From NCBI GenBank assembly GCA_937973635.1, contig CALJJZ010000007.1, forward strand, positions 1 through 53,083: 53,083 nt of DNA, written 5' to 3'. Both the position numbers and the translations under genes were made by a program. The stretch is from an uncultured Bacillota bacterium. GTDB lineage: Bacteria; Bacillota; Dethiobacteria; DTU022; UBA8154. Position 1 is the first letter of the stretch; each line of letters begins with the position of its first letter. The notes under the pieces are model-generated. The model saw nothing but the letters and a program-made list of their open reading frames with translations. It had not been told where the DNA came from and made no database searches. Shown here piece after piece: positions 41,336-49,304 of this stretch.

Positions 41336-42810
41336 ACAACGGGAATAAAGGAAAAATATCTGCCCTTTTTTTTGCTGTTGCCGGGATGGAGCTGAGCTGG
41401 CTCTTTGCCGTCGCCGCCTTGCTGCTGGCGCTCTTTGACGGCTCTTACCTCTCCCTCCCCCATGCCCTTGCGGCATTTTTTCTGGGCACCTTTCTTACGC
41501 TGTACCTGAGGAGCAAAAACTGGCGCGTGATTACGCGTCTGGCCCTCCACCTTCTGTTTTTTGCCGGGGTGGTCCTCCATTCCCTGTATGCTTCTGCTTA
41601 CCGCTGGGGGGCCTTCCGGAACCCTGAATGGCTGGGGGAATTTTGGCGCGGTTCCCGGGCTACGGAGGAAGGACTGTTCTGGCTGACAGCGGTTTTTGTG
41701 GCCGTTCTTTTCTGGAGCAGCGGTATCTTTATGGCCCGCCGTCCCCTTGCCTACCATACCGTCACTACCCGTTTCGATGCGGGTATCGGTATATTTATCC
41801 TTATTCTCATCCTCAGCGGGGCTACGGGCCTGCTGGAGGGGACGGTTATGCTGCTCCTTTTCCCCTTTTTCCTTTGCAGCCTCACGGCCATAGCCCTGGC
41901 CCATAACCGGCAGGGCGACGCCCGGGGTGTCTTCCTGCAGCAATATCGCGGCAGCGGGCCTGTAATTACCTTTGCCTTTGCTGTGCTGCTGGGCGGTTCT
42001 GCTGTCCTTTTGCTTTTTTATCCCTTCTTAACCCAGGCTGCGGCAGCGGGCTATGCTGCTTTACAGCATTATGGCCCCTCTCTGAGCGGTTTTTTGGGTA
42101 AGTTAATCCTTACCCTGTTCGGTTACGGTTCCCGCCTCAGAAGGAATGCTCCTGTCGAAACGTCCCAGGACAGTTTTCTCCTGGAACTCCTACCCCCTGA
42201 GGATGCTTCGTCCGGTTTCTTCGAGTTGTTGCTGGGGTGGGGGGCGGCGGCGCTCCTGGTCCTCCTTTTCCTCTTTGTCGGCGGCTGGTGCCTCTGGCGC
42301 CTCTGCCGCTGGCTTTGGTCGGGCAGGGGGGCGGCGGCGGAAGGCTGGTGCCTCCTGGCAGCTCTCCTCGCTTACCTGCGGCGCAGCCGTTTTTTACTGG
42401 GACGGGGCTTGCACCGGTTTGGCCGTTTTTGTTTCCGCCTCTTTGCAGGGCCAAAGGAAGCTGACGCCGCCCATTTTTTTGCCGGTCTGCTCTCCTGGGG
42501 CCGCGGCAGCGGTATTGCCCGCCTTGCCGTGGAGACGCCGCAGGAATATGGGGAGCTGCTGGGGGAATGCTTCCCTGCGGTGCGGCGGGAAATTGAAATT
42601 GTGGTCCACTGTTACCAGGAGGAAGTATACGGAGGGATTAAACTGAATGAAATGCAGAGATACCGGCTCAGGCGTGCCTGGCGCCGGCTCCTGAGCCCCC
42701 GTTATTGGCCCCTGCGCCTGTATCACCGCCTGCTGGGGCAGGATGCCCGGCCGGGAAGGCCTGCCGGAGCGGTTGGGTCTGGGACCGTCTGCAGCAGCCC
42801 TCTCTCCTAG
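41332..42810 (+). CDS. Membrane protein with DUF4129-like C-terminal domain
   Basis: The 492-residue protein has about seven hydrophobic segments (residues 10-40, 45-60, 66-86, 115-133, 148-190, 205-230 and 300-330) and a cytoplasmic C-terminal region with PQEYGELLGECFP and VHCYQEEVYGGIKLN, the pattern of DUF4129 helices often fused to transglutaminase-type partners of MoxR/DUF58 operons. No transglutaminase core is visible, so this looks like the transglutaminase-less companion. It overlaps the DUF58 gene by 4 bases (ATGA) and converges with the DUF4321 gene. Confidence 0.78.
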   Translation: MNNGNKGKISALFFAVAGMELSWLFAVAALLLALFDGSYLSLPHALAAFFLGTFLTLYLRSKNWRVITRLALHLLFFAGVVLHSLYASAYRWGAFRNPEWLGEFWRGSRATEEGLFWLTAVFVAVLFWSSGIFMARRPLAYHTVTTRFDAGIGIFILILILSGATGLLEGTVMLLLFPFFLCSLTAIALAHNRQGDARGVFLQQYRGSGPVITFAFAVLLGGSAVLLLFYPFLTQAAAAGYAALQHYGPSLSGFLGKLILTLFGYGSRLRRNAPVETSQDSFLLELLPPEDASSGFFELLLGWGAAALLVLLFLFVGGWCLWRLCRWLWSGRGAAAEGWCLLAALLAYLRRSRFLLGRGLHRFGRFCFRLFAGPKEADAAHFFAGLLSWGRGSGIARLAVETPQEYGELLGECFPAVRREIEIVVHCYQEEVYGGIKLNEMQRYRLRRAWRRLLSPRYWPLRLYHRLLGQDARPGRPAGAVGSGTVCSSPLS

Positions 42811-43055
42811 AGCCTGGAATAGATAAAAAGGGCCATAAAAAAGCCGATAATAGTGGCAATATTTAACTTAAAGGTTATGCCCATGGTCATAGTGAGCACC
42901 GCCAGATCTATGGTGGCGGGGTTCAGGCCGATGGCCTGGCCGTAAGATAAAAAAGGCAGCGTCTCTTTAAGCAGTTCCCCGAGCAAGGTGCCCAAAAGGC
43001 TGCCGATGATCAGGAGCAGGAAAAGCATCCATTTATCTTTGGGTAATGTGGCCAT
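42807..43055 (-). CDS. DUF4321 small membrane protein
   Basis: The 82-residue protein has two hydrophobic helices (about residues 10-27 and 55-78) and the pattern LLLIIGSLLGTLLGELLKETLPFLSYG with GLNPATIDLAVLTMTMGITFKLN, typical of the DUF4321 family found in Clostridia next to cell-shape or division genes. Function unknown. It overlaps the 3' end of the DUF4129-like gene by 4 bases on the opposite strand. Confidence 0.85.
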   Translation of the reverse strand: MATLPKDKWMLFLLLIIGSLLGTLLGELLKETLPFLSYGQAIGLNPATIDLAVLTMTMGITFKLNIATIIGFFMALFIYSRL

Positions 43056-43158
43056 AATTTAACCTCCTGCCTGGGAAAGTTCTACGTGGAGCTCTGAAAT
43101 CCTTTTTAAATTTATATTGCCGGTGAAAATGGCTGCCGGCGCCGCCGGGAGACAGGAT

Positions 43159-43929
43159 ATGCACGACCACGAGATTACAGTCAGTTTTGGGCAAAAGCTC
43201 CAGCAGGCCGTTTTTCTCGAAAGGCCCAACCGTTTTTTGCTGCGTTGTCGCCTGCCCGCCTCCGGCACTGCCGGTACTGTTGCGGACTCCGGCGAGGTGG
43301 TGGAAGCCCACCTCGCCGACCCGGGCAGGCTGCGGGAGCTGCTCGTGCCGGGCAGGCCCGTCTGGCTGCGCCCGGCAGAAGGCAAGGGCCCCTTGAAAGC
43401 CGGGAAAAGGAAAACAAAATGGTCGGCCGTCCTTTGCTGCAACCCTGAGGGCACCGGTCTGGTTTGCCTTGATGCCACGCTGCCGAACCGCCTTGTGCAT
43501 AGGGCGCTGCAGGCCGGGGCACTGCCGGAATTTGCCGGTTTTTCCCTGCGGCGCCCGGAGTTTGCCCTGGAGGGCTCCCGTTTTGATTTTCTCCTGGAAA
43601 ACGCCGGGGGTCGGCAGCTGCTCCTGGAAGTAAAAAGCGTAACCCTCGTGGAGGGAGAAACGGCCCTTTTTCCCGACGCCCTGACGTCCCGCGGGGCAAA
43701 GCATGTGCGGGAGCTGGGCCGGCTTGTGCAAAGCGGCGCGTATGCAGCGGCTGTTTTGTTTGTCGTGCAGCGGCGGGAGGCCACAGCCGTGCATGCCGCT
43801 GCCGGTATCGATCCTGTTTTTGCCGCCGCCCTTGCCGAAGCCAGGGAGGCAGGGGTGGCGGTGTACGGGCGCAGATGCTATGTCAACCTCCTGGGTGTTA
43901 CCCTGGGAGAGCCCCTGCCGGCAGGCTAA
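43159..43929 (+). CDS. sfsA: SfsA-family protein (sugar fermentation stimulation homologue)
   Basis: The protein has the SfsA layout: an OB-like N-terminal part (VEAHLADPGRLRELLVPG) and a nuclease-like core (EFALEGSRFDFLLEN, LLLEVKSVTLVEGETALFPDALTSRGAKHVRELGRL split at residue 170). The core Asp, Glu-x-Lys and LFPDA motifs suggest a nuclease fold; function is still debated. I prefer ATG at 43159 (256 residues, GGGAGACAGG upstream); ATG at 43129 or TTG at 43117 would give longer forms. Confidence 0.9.
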   Translation: MHDHEITVSFGQKLQQAVFLERPNRFLLRCRLPASGTAGTVADSGEVVEAHLADPGRLRELLVPGRPVWLRPAEGKGPLKAGKRKTKWSAVLCCNPEGTGLVCLDATLPNRLVHRALQAGALPEFAGFSLRRPEFALEGSRFDFLLENAGGRQLLLEVKSVTLVEGETALFPDALTSRGAKHVRELGRLVQSGAYAAAVLFVVQRREATAVHAAAGIDPVFAAALAEAREAGVAVYGRRCYVNLLGVTLGEPLPAG

Positions 43930-43958
43930 AGCAAAAAAAGAAAGGAGGTGTAAAGCGG

Positions 43959-44177
43959 ATGGGCGAGACGGAAGCGGTGCTTTATATGAAAGCAGGTTGC
44001 CCCTACTGTGCCAGCCTGGCCGGAGACTTGCAGGCAAAGGGGATTAAGTACAGGGAAGTGGACGTTCTGCGTGATGCCGCAGCTCTGCGTAAAATCAAGA
44101 AAGAATACGGGGCGACAAAGGTGCCTGTCCTTGTCAGGGGAGAACAGGTTACCATCGGTTATAAAGGCAATGGCTGA
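43959..44177 (+). CDS. Glutaredoxin-like protein
   Basis: The 72-residue protein is a minimal glutaredoxin with MKAGCPYCASLAGDL (CPYC active site), a cis-Pro in ATKVPVLV and a truncated C terminus VTIGYKGNG. It reduces disulfides or mixed thiols. AAGGAGGTG 9 bases before the ATG at 43959 fixes the start. It follows sfsA by 29 bases and ends before a bidirectional terminator. Confidence 0.88.
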   Translation: MGETEAVLYMKAGCPYCASLAGDLQAKGIKYREVDVLRDAAALRKIKKEYGATKVPVLVRGEQVTIGYKGNG

Positions 44178-44244
44178 GGCATCTGATACCCTGGCCGTGG
44201 GCCTGGATAACTTTACCGTGTAGAAACGCTTTTCTTCAGGTGTT

Positions 44245-44287
44245 AAAAAAATGGGACAGGGGAAGAGTTCCCCCGTCCCGTTTTTTT
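44245..44287. terminator. Bidirectional terminator between glutaredoxin and azgA
   Basis: GGGAC-A-GGGG and CCCC-C-GTCCC (44253-44279) form a strong hairpin, with an A run on the left (44245-44251) and a T run on the right (44280-44287). It can end transcripts from both converging genes. Confidence 0.9.
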
Positions 44288-44308
44288 AATAAAATATCTC
44301 CTTTCCCT

Positions 44309-45598
44309 TTAGAGAAAGAAATGGACAAAGGAGACCACTGCAAGGACATAGACAAACCAGTGCACTTCTTTGGCCCGGCCGGAGACGGCCTTGACAATGG
44401 GATAGGCCAGGAAGCCGATGGCGATGCCGTCGGCAATACTGAAGGCCAGGGGCATGAAGAGCAGGGTGAGGAAGGCGGGGAAGGCTTCGGTAAAGTCTTC
44501 AAAGTTTATGCCTGTCACCCCGCCGGCCATAAGCACGCCCACGATCACCAGGGCAGGGGCCGTGGCCTCAGGCGGGACAAGGCCGGCCAGGGGGGCGAGG
44601 AAAAGGGCCAGGAGAAAAAGGACCCCTGTGACCAGGGAAGTAAGGCCGGTACGGCCGCCCTCCGAGATCCCAGCCGTGCTTTCCACGTAGGTCGTTACCG
44701 TGCTGGTGCCCAGGACAGCTCCGCCGGCGGTTCCTATGGCGTCCACCAGCATGGCATTTTTAATCTTGGGCAGCTGCCCGTCTTTATTTAAGAAACCCGC
44801 GCGCGTGGCCGTGCCCATGAGCGTCCCCATGGTATCAAAAACATCGACAAAGACGAAGGCAAAAATAATCATAAAGCCGAGGCTGAGGGCACCCCTGATA
44901 TCAAGTTGGCCAAAAACAGGCGCCAGGCTTGCCGGGCTGCCGATAATGTCGCCGAGACCCGCCGGAGTGGAAGTAATACCCATGAACATGCCGATTACCG
45001 TGGTAATGAGGATGCCAAGGAGAATGGCGCCCTTGATGTGCCGCGCCATCAGAATGGCAATAATTGCCAGACCGATCAGGGAGAGCATCGTCCCGGGCGT
45101 GTTTAGATCGCCGAGCGTAACATGGGTAGCAGGGCTGCCCACGATTACCCCTGCGTTCTTCAGCCCGATAAAAGCGATAAAAAGTCCGATACCGGCGGAG
45201 ATGGCCCTCTTAAGGGAGACGGGCACGGCAAAGTCAATGACATCAATGATGCGCAGCACCGAAAGGACAGCAAAGACGATACCGGAAATAAAAACTGCCC
45301 CCAGGGCTACCTGCCAGCCGGCGATGGGGGCAATTACAAAGGCGAAGAAGGCGTTTAGCCCCATACCGCTGGCCAGGGCGAAGGGATAATTTGTTATCAG
45401 GCCCATGAGGATGGTGGTGATACCGGCAGCAAGGGCGGTGGCGGTCATGACGGCGCCAAAATCCATGCCCGTTGTGCTGAGGATGCTGGGGTTTACAAAA
45501 ATGATATAGGCCATGGTCATGAAGGTGGTAATCCCGGCGATAATCTCCGTCTTAACGTTGGTATTGTTTTCTTTCAATCGGAAAAAATGCTCCAACAA
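44309..45598 (-). CDS. Purine permease, AzgA/NCS2 family
   Basis: The 429-residue protein has 12-14 hydrophobic segments and the AzgA motifs: TEIIAGITTFMTMAYIIFVNPSIL at the N terminus, ALASGMGLNAFFAFV, ISAGIGLFIAFIGLKNAGVI, FVDVFDTMGTLMGTATRAG and GTSTVTTYVESTAGISEGGRTGLTS split around residue 290. It imports adenine, guanine or hypoxanthine. The start is TTG at 45598 with GAGGAG close upstream. A perfect tandem 17-base repeat lies just upstream. An adenine deaminase gene lies 4 kb away. Confidence 0.94.
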   Translation of the reverse strand: MLEHFFRLKENNTNVKTEIIAGITTFMTMAYIIFVNPSILSTTGMDFGAVMTATALAAGITTILMGLITNYPFALASGMGLNAFFAFVIAPIAGWQVALGAVFISGIVFAVLSVLRIIDVIDFAVPVSLKRAISAGIGLFIAFIGLKNAGVIVGSPATHVTLGDLNTPGTMLSLIGLAIIAILMARHIKGAILLGILITTVIGMFMGITSTPAGLGDIIGSPASLAPVFGQLDIRGALSLGFMIIFAFVFVDVFDTMGTLMGTATRAGFLNKDGQLPKIKNAMLVDAIGTAGGAVLGTSTVTTYVESTAGISEGGRTGLTSLVTGVLFLLALFLAPLAGLVPPEATAPALVIVGVLMAGGVTGINFEDFTEAFPAFLTLLFMPLAFSIADGIAIGFLAYPIVKAVSGRAKEVHWFVYVLAVVSFVHFFL

Positions 45599-45616
45599 AA
45601 AACACTCCTCTCCTCA

Positions 45617-45650
45617 CTGTTTAAAACCCTTAACTGTTTAAAACCCTTAA
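45617..45650. repeat. Perfect tandem 17-base repeat upstream of azgA
   Basis: The unit CTGTTTAAAACCCTTAA occurs twice with no gap (45617-45633 and 45634-45650), 18 bases before the azgA start. Each unit contains TTTAAA and is AT-rich. It may be a doubled operator or a slippage duplication. The remaining sequence to 45850 is AT-rich and shows no gene or purine riboswitch. Confidence 0.85.
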
Positions 45651-45852
45651 GTGAAAAAAAATAATTGCTGCTAAAAACTCCCGCTGCTTTCCTTAAACCG
45701 GCCTACTTTAAGCAGTATATGGCGTTTTTTGCTCTTCACCTCCTCTCCTTGCCGTTATTATTTTCAAAGGAATAGTATTCTTTTTCTTTTGCTGTAATCC
45801 TTTGCCTGTAAGAAAAAAAAGTTGCCTGCCGGAAAAATACTGCCGTAAGAAG

Positions 45853-45923
45853 TGGTATAATTGAATATGGCATAACCTGAACGCACAAACGGGCGGATAA
45901 AGCTCGTCTCAGGTCGGGAACCT
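45853..45923 (+). promoter_or_regulatory. Extended -10 promoter and structured leader of the PspC gene
   Basis: TGG-TATAAT (45853-45861) is an extended -10 element. The leader that follows can fold CCTGA (45876-45880) with TCAGG (45909-45913) around an inner ACGGGC/GCTCGT stem. A second hairpin, AGGT-CGGGA-ACCT (45911-45923), overlaps its 3' arm, so the two exclude each other. No known riboswitch is recognised. Confidence 0.4.
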
Positions 45924-45964
45924 TTACCAGGCTTATGCGGAACAATCCAGAGGAGTGATGTGTA

Positions 45965-46465
45965 TTGGGTGGTATCTACAGGTCACAGAAAAACAGGGTT
46001 ATTGGCGGTGTAGCTGGCGGCCTCGCTGAATATTTCGGGGTGGAGGTGGTCCTGGTACGCCTGTTGTGGGTCCTTGCCATCTTCCTGGGAGGAGGCGGGG
46101 TCCTGGCCTATCTTATTGCCTGGCTGATTATCCCCGAGGAAAGCGAAGTTTTGGGCAGGTTCCCCGGCTATACAGTAAAGACGGGCCGGCCTGCCGACGC
46201 TGCCGGCGCCGAAACGGATAACGGCGCCGGTGCTGCTGCCGGCGCAGCTGTGCCCCAAGAGGAGGAAAACGCCGGCTTTCCGGCCGCCTGGCAAGATAGT
46301 GCAGCGCGGCGCCGCCGCAACAGCGGGCTGCTTCTTGTCGCCCTTGGTGTAATCTTCCTTATTTACCAGCTTTTTGGCCCTCTGGTGCGCAACGGCTGGC
46401 CCCTTTTACTGGTGTTTCTGGGCTTTTATCTGTTGCTACGCGAGCGCGGGGAGGGACAAAGATGA
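45965..46465 (+). CDS. PspC-domain membrane protein
   Basis: The 166-residue protein begins with a PspC domain ([49 protein letters not shown]), then has an Ala/Gly/Glu-rich linker (residues 75-115) and two further hydrophobic helices (about 118-135 and 142-158). PspC proteins take part in envelope stress response. The start is TTG at 45965 with AGAGGAG 8 bases upstream. It overlaps the LiaF-like gene by 4 bases (ATGA). Confidence 0.87.
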   Translation: MGGIYRSQKNRVIGGVAGGLAEYFGVEVVLVRLLWVLAIFLGGGGVLAYLIAWLIIPEESEVLGRFPGYTVKTGRPADAAGAETDNGAGAAAGAAVPQEEENAGFPAAWQDSAARRRRNSGLLLVALGVIFLIYQLFGPLVRNGWPLLLVFLGFYLLLRERGEGQR

Positions 46466-47370
46466 GGACTGGCACATTTCTTTTCGCCCTGTTTCTGATC
46501 CTGGCGGGGACGATACTTTTCCTTACCAACCTGGGCTTTTTCTCCTTTCACTTTGGCTGGCAGCTTACCCGCCTCTGGCCCCTAGCCCTGATCATTATCG
46601 GCCTTGGTCTTTTCTGGGGAGGGAAGATCCCCCGGCCTCTGGCTGTTACCCTGGCACTGGTGCTGGTTGTGGGTATTGTGGCCCTGGCGTTTGTGTTTCC
46701 CGGCCCTGTTCCCCGGCTGGGCACAGGGGTTCGTTCCGACCTGGTGGTGACACGGGAGCTTTATCCCGACCTGCGGGAAGGTTCCCTTTCCCTGCGCTTT
46801 GGCGGGGGAATGCTTTTTCTGGATACGCGCACAAGGCACTGGTTTGCCGGGGATTTTGAAGGCTTTAGCCTGGCCGTTCCTTCCTACGGTATCCAGCAAG
46901 AAAAGCTCAGCGTGGTTTTGCGCCAGGGGCAAAACATTGTCGTCTGGCCGGGACCGGGCCGGGCAAATGCATGGCGGATCAGCCTTTCGCCGGAGCTGCG
47001 CTGGGATCTGGAAATGGACAGCGGGGCGGTAGACGGTGAACTGGATCTGCAGGGTCTGCCCCTGGGGAAAGTTAAGCTCAAAATGGGCGCCGGCAACATG
47101 ACACTGCGGCTGGGCCACAACGGTGACAGGGTGAAAGTTAAGGTGGAAGCAGGTGCCAGCAACCTGAGGATCCAGGTCCCCGAAGATACGGGCCTTTCCC
47201 TCAGCGTTTCCGGTGCCCTGGCCGGCAATAATTTAAAAGAGCTGGGCTGGCCGCAGGTTGACGGCCGCTACCGCTCACCGGCTTATGAGACATTGCCGGA
47301 CCGCATTGACCTGGAGCTGGAGATGGCCGTGGGGAATTTTACCGTGGAGGTTCTCCCGGTACAGCGCTAA
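46462..47370 (+). CDS. LiaF-like/toast-rack membrane protein
   Basis: The 302-residue protein starts with three hydrophobic helices (residues about 4-26, 34-52 and 58-80) of the LiaF transmembrane type, then has an external beta-rich domain with repeated [30 protein letters not shown] and [11 protein letters not shown] motifs, typical of DUF4097/toast-rack folds. Together with the overlapping PspC gene it suggests an envelope-stress sensing pair. No LiaRS two-component genes are present. Confidence 0.82.
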   Translation: MRTGTFLFALFLILAGTILFLTNLGFFSFHFGWQLTRLWPLALIIIGLGLFWGGKIPRPLAVTLALVLVVGIVALAFVFPGPVPRLGTGVRSDLVVTRELYPDLREGSLSLRFGGGMLFLDTRTRHWFAGDFEGFSLAVPSYGIQQEKLSVVLRQGQNIVVWPGPGRANAWRISLSPELRWDLEMDSGAVDGELDLQGLPLGKVKLKMGAGNMTLRLGHNGDRVKVKVEAGASNLRIQVPEDTGLSLSVSGALAGNNLKELGWPQVDGRYRSPAYETLPDRIDLELEMAVGNFTVEVLPVQR

Positions 47371-47385
47371 GGGGTGGAAGGAAAG

Positions 47386-47742
47386 GTGGAAAAAAGGAAG
47401 AACCTGAAAAACCTTTTTCTGCTGACAGAGGAGCAAAGGGCAGCGCTGCAGGGGGAAGGGGAGCTCCATGAAATTTTGCTGCAAAGCAAGGGGAGAGGTC
47501 TCCGCATAGAGCGTATTCTCTCTGCTGGTCAGACCTCGCCCCCCGGGTTCTGGTATGACCAGCAGCAGGACGAATGGGTTGCCCTGCTCCAGGGCCGGGC
47601 CGGCCTCTCCTTTGACGACGGGCGAAGTGTGACCCTGGAAAAGGGCGACTGGCTCTTTCTCCCCGCCCATACCAGGCACCGCCTGGACTGGACCTCCCGG
47701 GAACCTCCCTGTATCTGGCTGGCCGTACACCTGGAACCTTAA
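47386..47742 (+). CDS. Cupin-domain protein
   Basis: The 118-residue protein has the two cupin motifs in short form: PPGFWYDQQQDEWVALLQGRAGL and LEKGDWLFLPAHTRHRLDW. Only part of the classical metal-ligand His set is seen (Glu in DEW, His in PAHTRHR). Function unknown. I prefer the GTG at 47386 after GGAAGG; a GTG at 47374 is also in frame. It is 24 bases before the metallo-hydrolase gene. Confidence 0.85.
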   Translation: MEKRKNLKNLFLLTEEQRAALQGEGELHEILLQSKGRGLRIERILSAGQTSPPGFWYDQQQDEWVALLQGRAGLSFDDGRSVTLEKGDWLFLPAHTRHRLDWTSREPPCIWLAVHLEP

Positions 47743-47766
47743 TCCCCGGAGAGGAGGCTTAAAACG

Positions 47767-48657
47767 ATGACGGAAACGAAAGAAGCAAAGCTGGATTACC
47801 TGCGCGTCCTTATTCTGGCGGAGAATACGGTCCCCTTTGACCGTCCCCTGCTGGGGCAGCACGGCCTTTCCTGTTTTATCGAAGCCAGACGGGAAAAGGC
47901 ATCTCTGCGCCTGATTATGGACGTGGGCCAAAATCCCGATGTCCTCAGCCACAATATGCAAAAACTGAATGTCAGCGCCGCCAACATTGACGCCGTCGTG
48001 CTCAGCCACTGCCATTTTGACCATACTACGGGGGTAGCAGCGCTGCTGGCCGCTGCGGGCAAAGCGAACCTCCCTGTCATCGCCCACCCCCATATTTTTC
48101 GTGACCATTTCCTGCCGGGTCCGCCGCTCCGCTTTATCGGTATGTCCCGTGCAGACGGCAGCGCCGGCGCCCTCAACGCTGCCGGCGGCAGGCCCATTTT
48201 GACACGCGACCCCTTGTCCCTGTTGCCGGGGCTTATGACTACAGGGGAGGTGCCCCGCCTCACCACCTTTGAAGAAGGGGGGCTGGACGTTTATACCCTG
48301 GAGGACGGGCACCTGCAAAAAGATATGCTCCACGACGACCTTTCCCTTGTTGCCTGTGTGGCGGGACGGGGGCTTGTAATCATTACCGGCTGCAGCCATG
48401 CGGGGATCGTCAATATTGTCACCCATGCCCTGGGGCTTTTTCCCGAGGAGAAGCTCCACGCCGTCATCGGGGGGCTGCACCTGCACGGCGCGCCGGAGGA
48501 GCGGATCAGGTGCACAGTGGAGGCCATAAATGCTTTTGCTCCCGCCCTGGTGGCGGCTGGGCACTGTACCGGATTTCAGGCGCAAGTGGAGCTCCGCAGG
48601 GCCCTCGGGGAACGCTTTTGCCCTTTGCACGTTGGCGCGGAATTTGTCATTGCCTGA
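47767..48657 (+). CDS. MBL-fold metallo-hydrolase
   Basis: The 296-residue protein has the metallo-beta-lactamase fold: the metal motif VLSHCHFDHTTGVAALL (HxHxDH), GCSHAGIVNIVTHAL and IGGLHLHGAPEERI for later ligands, and AGHCTGFQA. It resembles the 7,8-dihydropterin-6-yl-methyl-4-(beta-D-ribofuranosyl)aminobenzene 5'-phosphate synthase-like group, but substrate is unknown. GAGAGGAGG precedes the ATG. A strong terminator follows. Confidence 0.9.
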   Translation: MTETKEAKLDYLRVLILAENTVPFDRPLLGQHGLSCFIEARREKASLRLIMDVGQNPDVLSHNMQKLNVSAANIDAVVLSHCHFDHTTGVAALLAAAGKANLPVIAHPHIFRDHFLPGPPLRFIGMSRADGSAGALNAAGGRPILTRDPLSLLPGLMTTGEVPRLTTFEEGGLDVYTLEDGHLQKDMLHDDLSLVACVAGRGLVIITGCSHAGIVNIVTHALGLFPEEKLHAVIGGLHLHGAPEERIRCTVEAINAFAPALVAAGHCTGFQAQVELRRALGERFCPLHVGAEFVIA

Positions 48658-48702
48658 AAAAGATGCGGCAGGAGAAACTTTCCCCTGCCGCATCTTTTTT
48701 TT
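48657..48702 (+). terminator. Rho-independent terminator after the metallo-hydrolase gene
   Basis: AAGATGCGGCAGG (48660-48672) pairs perfectly with CCTGCCGCATCTT (48684-48696), followed by eight T. The A run upstream lets it work in both directions, also ending the minus-strand uspA transcript. Confidence 0.94.
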
Positions 48703-48742
48703 GGTTTACGGGTATCTTGCATTACTTGTTGCTTGATAATTG

Positions 48743-49153
48743 TTACTTGACAATCATGATGTTCTTATCAATAAGGTGGGCTACGCGGTGGCTTACGCTG
48801 CCCAGGAACATCTCCTGGATACCGCGCAGGCCGCGGCTCCCCAGAATTACGAGGTCAAAATCGCCCTCGTGGGCCATCTCGCAGATCACATCAGCGGGGC
48901 GTTTTGTCCCCTTTTCAATAACCGTATCCACTTCTAGCCCTTCGGCGCGGAACGCCGCCGCCGCAATTTCCGCCGCCTCCGCGGCTCCTTTGCCCACGCT
49001 GCGGTCCACGGCGCTCCAGTCTTCTACCGTCAGGACTGTAACCTCAGCCTTGAGAGGTACAGCAATGCGCAAGGCATCCCTGACGATTTTTTGGGAATGC
49101 TCCGAGGTATCCACCGCTACCAGGATTTTAAAGGCTTTACTCAACTCCCTCAC
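48743..49153 (-). CDS. Universal stress protein (UspA family)
   Basis: The 136-residue protein has KILVAVDTSEHSQKIVRDALRIA at the N terminus and the ATP-binding motif DLVILGSRGLRGIQEMFLGSVSHRVAHLIDKNIMIVK at the C terminus. It is related to the product of 20314-20727. The start may be GTG at 49153 or TTG at 49144; both have purine-rich sequence too close for a clear choice. Confidence 0.9.
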   Translation of the reverse strand: MRELSKAFKILVAVDTSEHSQKIVRDALRIAVPLKAEVTVLTVEDWSAVDRSVGKGAAEAAEIAAAAFRAEGLEVDTVIEKGTKRPADVICEMAHEGDFDLVILGSRGLRGIQEMFLGSVSHRVAHLIDKNIMIVK

Positions 49154-49260
49154 CCCTTGGTTATTTATAATATGGGAATAAATCCTTCCTGCCCGTAAAA
49201 TAAGGACTGTAGCCTTATCATACCCTATTTATCTCCGCCTTACAAGATATCTGGCTTATA

Positions 49261-49289
49261 TTCATAATATTGCAAAACCATGATATAAT
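49261..49289 (+). promoter_or_regulatory. Promoter of the adenine deaminase gene
   Basis: TGA-TATAAT (49281-49289) is an extended -10 box with TTCATA at 49261-49266, 17 bases upstream. The predicted start near 49296 leaves only about 10-18 bases of leader, mostly the ribosome site. Confidence 0.65.
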
Positions 49290-49304
49290 GCTGCTAAAAC
49301 GGAG

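Noticed and set aside
43033-44037. 334-codon minus-strand open frame
   Set aside because: It is the shadow of sfsA and glutaredoxin, which have clear family motifs and ribosome sites.
44172-44189. TGA at the end of the glutaredoxin gene as a possible selenocysteine codon
   Set aside because: Read-through gives only GI before another TGA, no Cys homologue position is involved, and the protein is already complete. It is a normal stop.
45599-45850. Purine riboswitch upstream of azgA
   Set aside because: The conserved loop sequences of the purine aptamer are not found on the minus strand of this gap; only the tandem repeat stands out.
47275-48693. 472-codon minus-strand open frame
   Set aside because: It overlaps the LiaF-like, cupin and metallo-hydrolase genes and crosses a strong terminator; its sequence has no domain signs.
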